Assembly: GCA_947632315.1 (NCBI GenBank)
Contig: CANROV010000102.1
Coordinates: 1 to 6,815 of the forward strand
Origin: Candidatus Gastranaerophilales bacterium
GTDB taxonomy: Bacteria > Cyanobacteriota > Vampirovibrionia > Gastranaerophilales > Gastranaerophilaceae
Direction of reading: 5' to 3'
Length of the DNA: 6,815 nucleotides
The notes under the pieces were generated by a model. The model searched no databases. It was not told the DNA's origin and saw only the letters and a list, made by a program, of their open reading frames with translations. A program made the translations under genes and the position numbers. Positions 1 to 6,010 of the stretch are shown here, in pieces (the first letter of the stretch is position 1; each line of letters opens with the position of its first letter).

Positions 1-858
1 ATCAGCTATATATCTTAATCTGTTTGAATATGGCATCATTACGGAAATCTTTTTACCCTTTTTTGTATCCATAAGAAAATGGATTAAAGCATTTTGTGCG
101 GCTATATTATAACGAATGTCGGTATTTTTTAAAGCTAAATCCATATCTTTAATACCTTGGGTAATTTCTTCAATATCAATACCTACCAGTGCAAAGGGTA
201 ATAAACCTACTGCTGAAAATACCGAGAACCTTCCTTCAACATCATCGGGGATAAAAAATGTTTTATAACCTTCTTGGTCTGACAGTTGTTTTAATATTCC
301 TATATTTCTGTCTGTTGTTGCTATTACATTTTTTCTGTAATCATCTCCAAGTTCTTTTTCCATTCGGTCTTTTAAAACCATATATTGAGCCATAACTTCA
401 GCTGTTGAACCTGATTTTGTTACAACATTTACCAATGTTTTCTTTAAATCCAGTATATTTAACAATGAATTCATTTGGTCGGGATCTATATTATCCAAGA
501 AAAATATTCTGGGATAATTATTCCTTTGTTCTTTTGTTAATAAATTCCAATATGGTGGTAAAAGAGCTTCACATACGCATTTACCGCCCAATGCAGAACC
601 GCCCATTCCCAATATTAATATGTTATCAAAACGATTTTCCACCATAGCGGCAAATTCTTTTACATACCATATTGTTTCTTCATTGTATCCAAGGTTCATC
701 CATTGAAGTTTTTGTCCGGGTTTGTCCTTATTAGAATTTAAATCGGCTATAATTTGATGAATAATGTCTTTATAGTTACTAAATTCTTCTTCTATATTAA
801 GTCCGTTTTCATCTCCGATAACCTCTTTTGTTACGTTACGATAATTGAACTCTAACAT
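1..858 (-). CDS. pgi: Glucose-6-phosphate isomerase, N-terminal part (3' end beyond window)
   Basis: Interconverts glucose 6-phosphate and fructose 6-phosphate in the cytoplasm (glycolysis/gluconeogenesis). The minus strand reads open from ATG at 858 to base 1, giving 286 codons with no stop; the C-terminal part lies outside. Recognisable family motifs are LGMGGSALGG (residues 83-92), the first sugar-phosphate-binding SIS fold; LDNIDPDQ (about 120-127); TKSGSTAEVMAQY (147-159), the phosphate-binding TKSGST element; and VEGRFSVFSAVGLLP (207-221), which carries the conserved Arg (R210) and the bacterial PGI signature. The catalytic Glu and C-terminal Lys of the family would lie beyond the window. 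The start is supported by AGAGGGG five nt upstream. The gene is divergent from thiL. The SIS-domain TKSGST motif with the GRFSVFSAVG signature makes PGI much more likely than a bifunctional phosphoglucose/phosphomannose isomerase, though the missing C-terminus leaves a small doubt. Confidence 0.95.
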   Translation of the reverse strand, partial: MLEFNYRNVTKEVIGDENGLNIEEEFSNYKDIIHQIIADLNSNKDKPGQKLQWMNLGYNEETIWYVKEFAAMVENRFDNILILGMGGSALGGKCVCEALLPPYWNLLTKEQRNNYPRIFFLDNIDPDQMNSLLNILDLKKTLVNVVTKSGSTAEVMAQYMVLKDRMEKELGDDYRKNVIATTDRNIGILKQLSDQEGYKTFFIPDDVEGRFSVFSAVGLLPFALVGIDIEEITQGIKDMDLALKNTDIRYNIAAQNALIHFLMDTKKGKKISVMMPYSNRLRYIAD

Positions 859-863
859 TTATG

Positions 864-870
864 CCCCTCT
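864..870 (-). promoter_or_regulatory. Ribosome binding site of pgi
   Basis: On the minus strand AGAGGGG ends five nt before the ATG at 858. This is a strong Shine-Dalgarno match and fixes the pgi start. A second purine run (AAAAGGGG) lies about ten bases further upstream and is probably incidental. Confidence 0.75.
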
Positions 871-972
871 AAGTCCCCTTTTATGTAATAACATCCGGCT
901 TTTGTTTATTTGTTTATATACCTTTATTTTTATTGTACATGCTTATTTTAGTTTTAAAAGTATATATAAACT

Positions 973-987
973 AATATGTTACATATT
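973..987. repeat. Short 7-1-7 inverted repeat upstream of thiL
   Basis: AATATGT and ACATATT are perfect 7-bp inverted arms around a single T at 980. The centre lies 43 bases before the thiL ATG, an activator- or operator-like position if transcription starts at or near the ATG. In DNA this AT-rich a 7-bp dyad arises by chance fairly often, so a regulatory role is only a suggestion. Confidence 0.3.
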
Positions 988-1007
988 TAAATTATTCTTT
1001 TGTTTAG

Positions 1008-1016
1008 TGTTAGAAT
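1008..1016 (+). promoter_or_regulatory. Extended -10 promoter element for thiL (possible leaderless start)
   Basis: TGT followed by TAGAAT (1011-1016) matches an extended -10: a TG dinucleotide one base upstream and five of six bases of TATAAT. The -35 region at the expected distance is poor (TTAAAT/TAAATT around 987-993), as is usual for extended -10 promoters. Transcription would begin around 1022-1024, at the thiL ATG (1023), so the message could lack a leader. No Shine-Dalgarno sequence is visible before this ATG, which fits. Confidence 0.45.
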
Positions 1017-1022
1017 ATTATT

Positions 1023-1988
1023 ATGAAAGAACTGGATTTTTTAAAAATTATAAATAATACTTTAGATGTTAATTCATATTTAGGTAATGATTGTGCATAT
1101 TTAGAAGATTTGGGAATTTTTGTTACCCATGATACTTTAGTGCAGGATGTGCATTTTACAATGTATACAACGTCTCCGTATATGCTTGGTCGAAAATCTG
1201 TTGCCGTTAATTTAAGTGATTTGGCTGCAAGCCTTTCTATTCCTAAATATATTACGGTTTCACTTTCACTTCCCAATACCGTCGAAGGAAATTTCGTTTC
1301 TGAACTCTATAAGGGCATAAATGATATCTGTAATGAATATGGTGTTGCAGTTATAGGCGGTGATATTACCGCTTCTGATAAAATTGTTATATCTGTATGT
1401 GCAATCGGTAAAAAATCTTCAAGTTATTTATCTCAAAGAAATAATGCAAATAAAGATGATTATATTGTTATTGCAGGTACGTCAGGTTCAAGTGCCGCAG
1501 GACTCTTTGCTCTTCAAAATTTCCTTTATGCGGATGAAAAATTAATTCAGGCTCAGATTAATCCCCTGCCTAAAATTCGTGAAGCGGAATATATTTCAAA
1601 GTTTGTTGATAGAAATATTACGGCTATGGATACATCTGACGGGCTTATTGATGCTTTGTATAAAATTGCTTTCAATAGCAAGCGTTCAGTTGAAATTGAT
1701 ATTAATAAAGTGCCTATTGATAATGAACTCTTAATTTTTTCAAAACAAAATAATCTTGACTATAAGGAATTTGTTAAATGGGGCGGTGAGGATTATTCTC
1801 TTGTATTGTGTATTCCGAGTGAAATATTTGATAAAATCGATGATAATATGTTCAAATTAATCGGGTCAGTAAACAATAAAGATAATTCACCATCTGTTAC
1901 CGTTATTGACGGTAATGTTAAAGAAGTAATATCTGAAAAAATATTTATGAATAAAACATATAATCATTTTAAAGGTATATTATGCTGA
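1023..1988 (+). CDS. thiL: Thiamine-monophosphate kinase ThiL
   Basis: Phosphorylates thiamine monophosphate with ATP to give thiamine diphosphate, the last step of thiamine cofactor synthesis, in the cytoplasm. The 321-residue length is normal for ThiL. The family's ordered motifs are present: GNDCAYL (21-27), THDTLVQDVHF (35-45), AVNLSDLAA (61-69), VIGGDIT (110-116) with the metal/phosphate-binding GGD, GTSGSSAAGL, AMDTSDGL (201-208) and WGGEDYSLVL (253-262). Together these mark the PurM-like ATP-binding fold and favour ThiL over PurM, SelD or HypE. Usual ThiL reads GDDAA at the first motif; here it is GND-C-A, replacing one of the paired Asp residues, so metal binding there may differ. There is no Shine-Dalgarno before the ATG, and an extended -10 sits seven bases upstream. 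The 3' end overlaps ispD by 7 nt, indicating a shared transcript and coupled translation. No other thiamine gene is in view. Confidence 0.9.
   Translation: MKELDFLKIINNTLDVNSYLGNDCAYLEDLGIFVTHDTLVQDVHFTMYTTSPYMLGRKSVAVNLSDLAASLSIPKYITVSLSLPNTVEGNFVSELYKGINDICNEYGVAVIGGDITASDKIVISVCAIGKKSSSYLSQRNNANKDDYIVIAGTSGSSAAGLFALQNFLYADEKLIQAQINPLPKIREAEYISKFVDRNITAMDTSDGLIDALYKIAFNSKRSVEIDINKVPIDNELLIFSKQNNLDYKEFVKWGGEDYSLVLCIPSEIFDKIDDNMFKLIGSVNNKDNSPSVTVIDGNVKEVISEKIFMNKTYNHFKGILC
1971..1975 (+). promoter_or_regulatory. Ribosome binding site of ispD, inside thiL
   Basis: AAAGG, six nt before the ATG at 1982, lies within the last codons of thiL. It supports this start codon and translational coupling between the two overlapping genes. 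Confidence 0.6.
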
Positions 1989-2623
1989 GTACGATTATAA
2001 CGGCAGGCGGTTCTTCTTCCAGGTTCAAAGGTATAAATAAATTATTGTATGAAATTAAAGGTGTGCCTGTAATAAAAATTACTGCTGATAAATTTATTGC
2101 TTTTGAAAATATTGATGAAGTGATTATACCTGCTAATATAGATATATTAGATAAAGTTAAATCAATATTTGAATCTTGTAAAAAAGTAAAAGTTATTGAG
2201 GGCGGAAAGACAAGACAAGAATCTGTTTATAAAGGGCTTAAAGCATGTTCCGGTTGTAAATATGTAATAATACATGATGGCGCACGTCCTTTTGTAAATA
2301 AAAATACAATTAAGCTATGTTTGGAAAATGCCATAAAGTACGGAGCTTCAATAGTTGCGGTAAAAACAATAGATACTATATTTATTGTTTCTACTGCCGA
2401 TAGAAATTTCCTTTGGAATGCTCAAACTCCTCAAATATTTGAATATTCTAAAATTTTTGAAGCTCACAGACAGCTTGAAAATAAAAACTATACTGATGAT
2501 TCTTTGTTATTTGAGAAATTGAATATTCCTGTTTACATAACCGAGGGCGATTATTCAAATTTCAAAATAACAACTTTAGCTGATTTGGATAAGATTAATA
2601 TGTCTGATAAAAATATATTGTAA
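1982..2623 (+). CDS. ispD: 2-C-methyl-D-erythritol 4-phosphate cytidylyltransferase IspD
   Basis: Transfers CMP from CTP to 2-C-methyl-D-erythritol 4-phosphate, the third step of the MEP isoprenoid pathway, in the cytoplasm. The Rossmann-like nucleotidyltransferase motifs are all visible: the CTP-binding loop TAGGSSSRF (7-15) with R14 and following K20; GGKTRQESVYKGL (74-86); IHDGARPFV (97-105); R141 followed by LWNAQTPQIF (144-153); YTDDSLLFE; and NFKITTLADL (193-202), whose Lys195 fits the substrate-contacting Lys of the family. At 213 residues it is slightly shorter than many IspD proteins (about 225-235) but no motif is missing. The close relative TarI (ribitol-5-phosphate cytidylyltransferase) cannot be fully excluded by motifs, but no teichoic-acid genes are nearby. 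It starts inside thiL, and its TAA stop lies in a large palindrome. The pairing with thiL makes metabolic sense because DXP synthase, which feeds this pathway, needs thiamine diphosphate. Confidence 0.9.
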   Translation: MLSTIITAGGSSSRFKGINKLLYEIKGVPVIKITADKFIAFENIDEVIIPANIDILDKVKSIFESCKKVKVIEGGKTRQESVYKGLKACSGCKYVIIHDGARPFVNKNTIKLCLENAIKYGASIVAVKTIDTIFIVSTADRNFLWNAQTPQIFEYSKIFEAHRQLENKNYTDDSLLFEKLNIPVYITEGDYSNFKITTLADLDKINMSDKNIL

Positions 2624-2643
2624 ATATAATTTACAATATATTT
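2611..2643. repeat. Perfect 15-bp-stem inverted repeat across the ispD stop codon
   Basis: The left arm AAATATATTGTAAAT (2611-2625) and right arm ATTTACAATATATTT (2629-2643) are exact reverse complements around a 3-nt ATA loop. The ispD stop codon TAA (2621-2623) is in the left arm. As RNA it would form a long hairpin with only one G-C pair. No uninterrupted T-run follows directly (next bases GATAATGCGC), so it is not a textbook intrinsic terminator. It could be a weak or processed 3' end, an mRNA-stabilising hairpin, or a dyad binding site for a regulator of the following gene. A rough estimate from base composition makes a 15-bp perfect stem here very unlikely by chance. Confidence 0.75.
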
Positions 2644-2706
2644 GATAATGCGCAAAAATTTCTTTTTTAGTTTTTGAAATTAATGAATAGTTATTGGAAC
2701 ATAAAA

Positions 2707-4257
2707 ATGAATATATTATCAAAACAAACAAATAATTCTCTTTTCGGTGTAAATACAGCAGTAAACAATCAAAAAACAAATGATAATAAAACAAAAACAT
2801 CAATTTTTTACATAAATGATGTTCACGGTCAGGTGCCAAAAATGGAAAGATTGGTTTCTGCAGGTGAGCATGCTAAATATTTAGCAAAAGAAAAAGGACA
2901 AGACTTCTTTAAACTTTGTTCCGGTGATACGTTTATTGGCTCGGATGATAAACGTAATAATGTTGCTGAAAAATTTTTAGATATTGCAGGTATTGACGCT
3001 GAGACTCTCGGAAATCATGAATTTGATATTACTGCATCAATTTGCGGAAATTTATTAAAAAATTCCAAAGCACAAATTTTAGGTATGAATATGAATTTTC
3101 CTGATAATAATTCAGAATTATCAAAAAAAGTTATGCGCTCAACCGTTGTTGAAGGCAGTAATGGGGAAAAGTACGGTTTAATTGGAATACAGCCTCCGGA
3201 TATTAATACAAGAGTTAGTACCCAAAAGAAACTTGAGGGAATTACAATTGATGATGTTGAACAAACTAAAACAGAATTAGCTCAAGAGGTGAATAAACTT
3301 AGAAATCAAGGATTAAACAAAATAATATTACTTTCTCACGGCGGATATGCACTTGAAAAAGATATAGCAACATCTGTTGACGGTATTGATGTTATTCTCG
3401 GCGGTCATTCTCATGATTTAATTTCAGGTGTGGAAGAAGGTAAAAATTTACTTTATTCGCCCTCAGGAGAACCTGTTGTTATAACTCAGGCAGGAAGAGA
3501 CGGCAGTCACTACGGAATATTAAATCTTGAATTTGATAAAGACGGAAAAATTACTTATGTTCAAAATAATGTTATGGATACAAATATTTATTCTCCTAAT
3601 ATGATTATGTCAAAAGTATCTGATTCTATTCTCGGAGAAAGTCCTGTAATTGGTACTTTGCGTTATGTGGATGCGTTACCTAAAAATTGTATTACGGAAG
3701 AAAATCCTTGGGCTGATTTCGTTGCTGATGCTATAAAAGAAAAATTAGGCGCTGATATTGTATTAATTAATTCCGCTAATTTTAGAGGCAGTGTTGATAA
3801 AGGTGTTATTTCCGAACGTGACATTTCAAGCATTTTTCCGTTTAATAATAAATTATCAAAGGTTAAATTGAATGAAAAAGATTTGGTTGCTGCGTTAAAA
3901 ATGTGTGCAAAATCTGTTTCCGCAGATAATCATAAACCGGGTATAATTCAGGTTTCAGGCTTAACTTATTCAATTGACACACTGGGTAATATAAAAGAAT
4001 TGTATTATATTGATTCAAATAATGAAAAACATATAATTGATATAAATAATCCGAATCCAAATAAAATTTATACAGCAATATATGATGAATTTATGCTTGG
4101 AGGCGGTGACGGCTTAGACATGCTTAAACGCCCCGAGTCTGATATTATTCAAAATTATGATTTTGATAAAGATAAAGTCACAATTGATTATATAAAATCT
4201 TTAAATCAGCCTTTTGAGGTCAAAAAAGATAATAGAATTAAAATTGTAAATCCTTAA
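2707..4257 (+). CDS. UshA-type 5'-nucleotidase / metallophosphoesterase, without signal peptide
   Basis: A two-domain nucleotidase expected to hydrolyse nucleoside 5'-phosphates or related phosphoesters using two metal ions. With the preferred start at 2707 it has 516 residues. The N-terminal metallophosphatase domain carries FYINDVHG (34-41), SGDTF (72-76), GNHEFD (102-107), LSHGG (209-213) and GGHSH (232-236), the complete dinuclear metal site. The C-terminal 5'-nucleotidase domain carries NSANFRG (355-361), where most relatives have N-x-G-G-x-R, then PFNN and FMLGGGDG (462-469). The first 30 residues are Asn/Lys-rich with no hydrophobic segment, so there is no visible signal peptide and a cytoplasmic location is inferred, unlike periplasmic UshA. 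In-frame TTG (2674) and ATG (2683) starts exist but have no Shine-Dalgarno; TTGGA eight nt before 2707 weakly supports that ATG. An 83-nt gap with a palindrome separates it from ispD, so it may be its own unit. The exact substrate is unknown. Confidence 0.85.
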   Translation: MNILSKQTNNSLFGVNTAVNNQKTNDNKTKTSIFYINDVHGQVPKMERLVSAGEHAKYLAKEKGQDFFKLCSGDTFIGSDDKRNNVAEKFLDIAGIDAETLGNHEFDITASICGNLLKNSKAQILGMNMNFPDNNSELSKKVMRSTVVEGSNGEKYGLIGIQPPDINTRVSTQKKLEGITIDDVEQTKTELAQEVNKLRNQGLNKIILLSHGGYALEKDIATSVDGIDVILGGHSHDLISGVEEGKNLLYSPSGEPVVITQAGRDGSHYGILNLEFDKDGKITYVQNNVMDTNIYSPNMIMSKVSDSILGESPVIGTLRYVDALPKNCITEENPWADFVADAIKEKLGADIVLINSANFRGSVDKGVISERDISSIFPFNNKLSKVKLNEKDLVAALKMCAKSVSADNHKPGIIQVSGLTYSIDTLGNIKELYYIDSNNEKHIIDINNPNPNKIYTAIYDEFMLGGGDGLDMLKRPESDIIQNYDFDKDKVTIDYIKSLNQPFEVKKDNRIKIVNP

Positions 4258-4269
4258 TAAATATTTAAT

Positions 4270-4298
4270 TTGACCTTTGTGTTCTTATTTTTTAAAAT
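4270..4298 (+). promoter_or_regulatory. Sigma70-type promoter for the downstream four-gene unit
   Basis: TTGACC (4270-4275) and TAAAAT (4293-4298) each match five of six consensus bases and are separated by exactly 17 nt, the best promoter visible in the window. Transcription would begin near 4305, giving a leader of about 30 nt before the oxidoreductase ATG. The -10 overlaps a weak A/T hairpin (TTATTTT/AAAATAA, 4285-4300) that is too short to call a terminator for the nucleotidase gene. Confidence 0.7.
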
Positions 4299-4325
4299 AA
4301 AAATATCGATAATTCAGAATTTTTT

Positions 4326-4329
4326 GGAG
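4326..4329 (+). promoter_or_regulatory. Ribosome binding site of the Gfo/Idh/MocA gene
   Basis: GGAG within TTTGGAGTAG lies seven nt before the ATG at 4337, a good Shine-Dalgarno at optimal spacing that confirms the start. Confidence 0.7.
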
Positions 4330-4336
4330 TAGAAAA

Positions 4337-5335
4337 ATGAAATCACGTAAGGTTGCCGTTATTGGCTGCGGTATATGGGGAAAAAATGTAGTTAGAAATT
4401 TTTATAATTTAAATGCATTACATACTGTTTGCGATTTGGATGAAGAAAACAGAAAAAATTTAAAACAGCAGTATCCTGATATAAATATTATTGCAGACTC
4501 GAATGAAATATTTACTAATCCTGATATTCAAGCTGTTGCTGTTGTTACTCCCAGTCATACTCATTATAAGATTGTTAAAAAAGCTATTGAGTCGGGTAAG
4601 CATGTTTATGTCGAAAAACCTATTTCTACTGTTTCTGCGGAAGCAAAAGATTTAACAAATCTGGCATGTAAAAATAATATGGTTTTAATGGTGGGACATT
4701 TATTGATGTATCATCCCGCTGTAAATCGTTTAAAAATGCTCATTCAAGAAGGCGTTCTCGGTGAAATACGTTATGTCCAAAGCGACAGGTTAAATATAAA
4801 TCATTTTAAAAATGACAGAAGCGTTATGTGGGATTTGGCTCCGCATGATGTATCAATGACAAGTTATGTTCTCGGAAAAGAACCTGTTCGTGTTATTAGC
4901 GCTGTAGGTGCTTCCTCAGATAATAATGATATTATGGATATTACTCATGTTACCATAGAATATGAAGGCGGTATTATAGCTCATATATCTGACAGCTGGA
5001 TTCATCCGCAAAAACGTGTTAACCTGTTGGTTCGTGGAACAAAAGCAACTGCAATATTCGATGATACATTAGCTGAAAATAAATTACAAATATTTGAAAG
5101 TTCTTCACCTAAAGTGTCAAAAACAGAGGTGCTTGATTATATTGAGATAGAACCGTTAAAGCTTGAGTGCCAGCATTTCTTAAATTGTATAGAACAGGGC
5201 AAACAAGCAAGAAGTGACGGTCATAACGGTTTTAATGTTGTTAAAGTCCTTGAAGAAGCTGAAAAAATTATGCTTGGTGATAAAGTTAAGGCTTTAGATT
5301 CCGTGAACTTTGCTCTTTCAAGAAGTAAAAGATAA
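4337..5335 (+). CDS. Gfo/Idh/MocA-family NAD(P)-dependent oxidoreductase
   Basis: A sugar- or cyclitol-type dehydrogenase of 332 residues, normal for the family and probably cytoplasmic. The N-terminal Rossmann fold shows VAVIGCGIWGKNVVRNF, with the dinucleotide-binding G10-x-G12-x-x-G15; VVTPSHTHY follows, and then the catalytic-region EKP (93-95) with K94. The C-terminal half has MWDLAPHDVSM, whose H170-D171 pair corresponds to the conserved substrate-site His of the family. The GCGxWGxNxxRNF beginning and DLxPHD motif resemble the WbpB/WlbA-like branch that acts on UDP-sugar uronates, but no other nucleotide-sugar or LPS gene is nearby, so the substrate is not assigned. It has its own strong promoter and leads a unit with the phosphatidyltransferase 33 nt downstream. 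No truncation or missing key residue is seen. Confidence 0.88.
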   Translation: MKSRKVAVIGCGIWGKNVVRNFYNLNALHTVCDLDEENRKNLKQQYPDINIIADSNEIFTNPDIQAVAVVTPSHTHYKIVKKAIESGKHVYVEKPISTVSAEAKDLTNLACKNNMVLMVGHLLMYHPAVNRLKMLIQEGVLGEIRYVQSDRLNINHFKNDRSVMWDLAPHDVSMTSYVLGKEPVRVISAVGASSDNNDIMDITHVTIEYEGGIIAHISDSWIHPQKRVNLLVRGTKATAIFDDTLAENKLQIFESSSPKVSKTEVLDYIEIEPLKLECQHFLNCIEQGKQARSDGHNGFNVVKVLEEAEKIMLGDKVKALDSVNFALSRSKR

Positions 5336-5353
5336 ATAATTAATTAATAGTTT

Positions 5354-5360
5354 AAGAGGA
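5354..5360 (+). promoter_or_regulatory. Ribosome binding site of the CDP-alcohol phosphatidyltransferase gene
   Basis: AAGAGGA lies eight nt before the ATG at 5369, a strong Shine-Dalgarno supporting independent initiation of this second gene of the unit. Confidence 0.75.
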
Positions 5361-5368
5361 ATATATTA

Positions 5369-6010
5369 ATGGCAAATCTGCTTACAATTTTAAGAATGAT
5401 TTTAGCTTTTATTGCAATAGAATTTCTGTTTTCAGGACATCCTGCTTTTGCAATATCATCTGTATTTATAACGTTATTTGTTATTATTCTTGACGGTTTA
5501 GATGGTTATGTAGCCAGAAAATTAAATGAACAGTCAAAATTCGGTTCGGTTTTTGACATATTAGGTGATAGAGTAGTTGAAAATATATATTGGATTGCGT
5601 TTGCAATAATGGGCTCTGTTGCCCCCTGGGTTCCTATGGTTGTTGTTACCAGAGGAATTTTAACTGACGGATTTAGAAGTATTGCATTATCTCAAGGTTA
5701 TACAGCGTTTGGCAGTTCTACCATGATGCAAAATAAAATATGCTGGTTTCTTACCGCTTCAAGATTTTCAAGAGCTGTTTACGGAGTTGCCAAAACTTTG
5801 GTATTTCTGTTGCTTATTATTGCTTATATCCCTAATTATACTCATTATGACGCTATTTCAGTCAATTCGTTTGTTTTGTACGCAGATATACAGCCATATT
5901 TGATTACCACGGCTGATATATTGGTTTATATAACTGTCGGAATGTGCGTAATTAGAGGTATTCCCGTTTTAATTGAAAGCAAAAGATTTTTAAATGATGA
6001 TAAACAGTAA
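5369..6010 (+). CDS. CDP-alcohol phosphatidyltransferase, PgsA-like
   Basis: An integral membrane enzyme that joins an alcohol head group to the phosphatidyl group of a CDP-diacylglycerol-type donor. The full family signature DxxDGxxARx8Gx3Dx3D is exact: D42, D45, G46, A49, R50, G59, D63 and D67, the two-metal active site at the cytoplasmic membrane face. The start NLLTILRMILAF (3-14) resembles the NxxTxxR opening of phosphatidylglycerophosphate synthases. Hydrophobic segments lie at about 4-21, 26-41, 72-93, 140-155 and 178-198. The 213-residue length is within the range of PgsA (about 180-200) but somewhat long: the stretch between R103 and the AKT near 142 (GYTAFGSSTMMQNKICWFLT and following) looks longer than the usual PgsA loop before its K-T motif. 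Glycerol 3-phosphate is the most likely acceptor, but inositol phosphate or another alcohol is possible. Its last 17 nt overlap trmL. Confidence 0.82.
   Translation: MANLLTILRMILAFIAIEFLFSGHPAFAISSVFITLFVIILDGLDGYVARKLNEQSKFGSVFDILGDRVVENIYWIAFAIMGSVAPWVPMVVVTRGILTDGFRSIALSQGYTAFGSSTMMQNKICWFLTASRFSRAVYGVAKTLVFLLLIIAYIPNYTHYDAISVNSFVLYADIQPYLITTADILVYITVGMCVIRGIPVLIESKRFLNDDKQ

Larger units (their letters stand above)
859..1022. other. Divergent intergenic region between pgi and thiL
   Basis: This 164-nt, very AT-rich stretch separates two divergently transcribed genes and must hold both promoters. Toward thiL an extended -10 is visible at 1008-1016. Toward pgi there are AT-rich -10-like words (TACAAT on the minus strand at 937-932, TATAAA at 918-913), but none has a convincing -35 at the right distance, so I do not assign the pgi promoter. 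An inverted repeat lies at 973-987. No open frame here is conserved-looking. Confidence 0.6.

Noticed and set aside
405..647. Plus-strand open frame of 80 codons
   Set aside because: It lies antisense inside the well-supported pgi gene and its translation shows no domain-like pattern.
845..1057. Plus-strand 70-codon frame, hydrophobic, spanning the pgi-thiL gap
   Set aside because: It runs into thiL in another frame, overlaps the pgi start, and has no convincing ribosome site; the hydrophobicity follows from T-rich DNA.
1010..1276. Minus-strand 88-codon frame
   Set aside because: It is antisense to the conserved start of thiL; no recognisable features.
2618..2636. CRP- or NtcA-type operator inside the large palindrome
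   Set aside because: TTGTAA...TTACAA has an odd centre and the GTA...TAC spacing is 9, not the 8 of NtcA; it lacks the GTGA/TCAC core of CRP sites.
2674..2706. Longer N-terminus for the nucleotidase from TTG (2674) or ATG (2683)
   Set aside because: Neither has a Shine-Dalgarno, and the extra residues add no hydrophobic signal; the ATG at 2707 has a weak GGA at a suitable distance.
2576..2839. Minus-strand 87-codon frame across the ispD-nucleotidase gap
   Set aside because: It is antisense to the ends of two real genes, with composition typical of translated A/T-rich DNA.
3863..4078. Minus-strand 71-codon frame
   Set aside because: It is antisense to the conserved C-terminal nucleotidase domain.
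4285..4300. TTATTTT/AAAATAA hairpin as terminator of the nucleotidase gene
   Set aside because: It has a 7-bp all-A/T stem with a 2-nt loop and overlaps the -10 element; too weak to act as a terminator.
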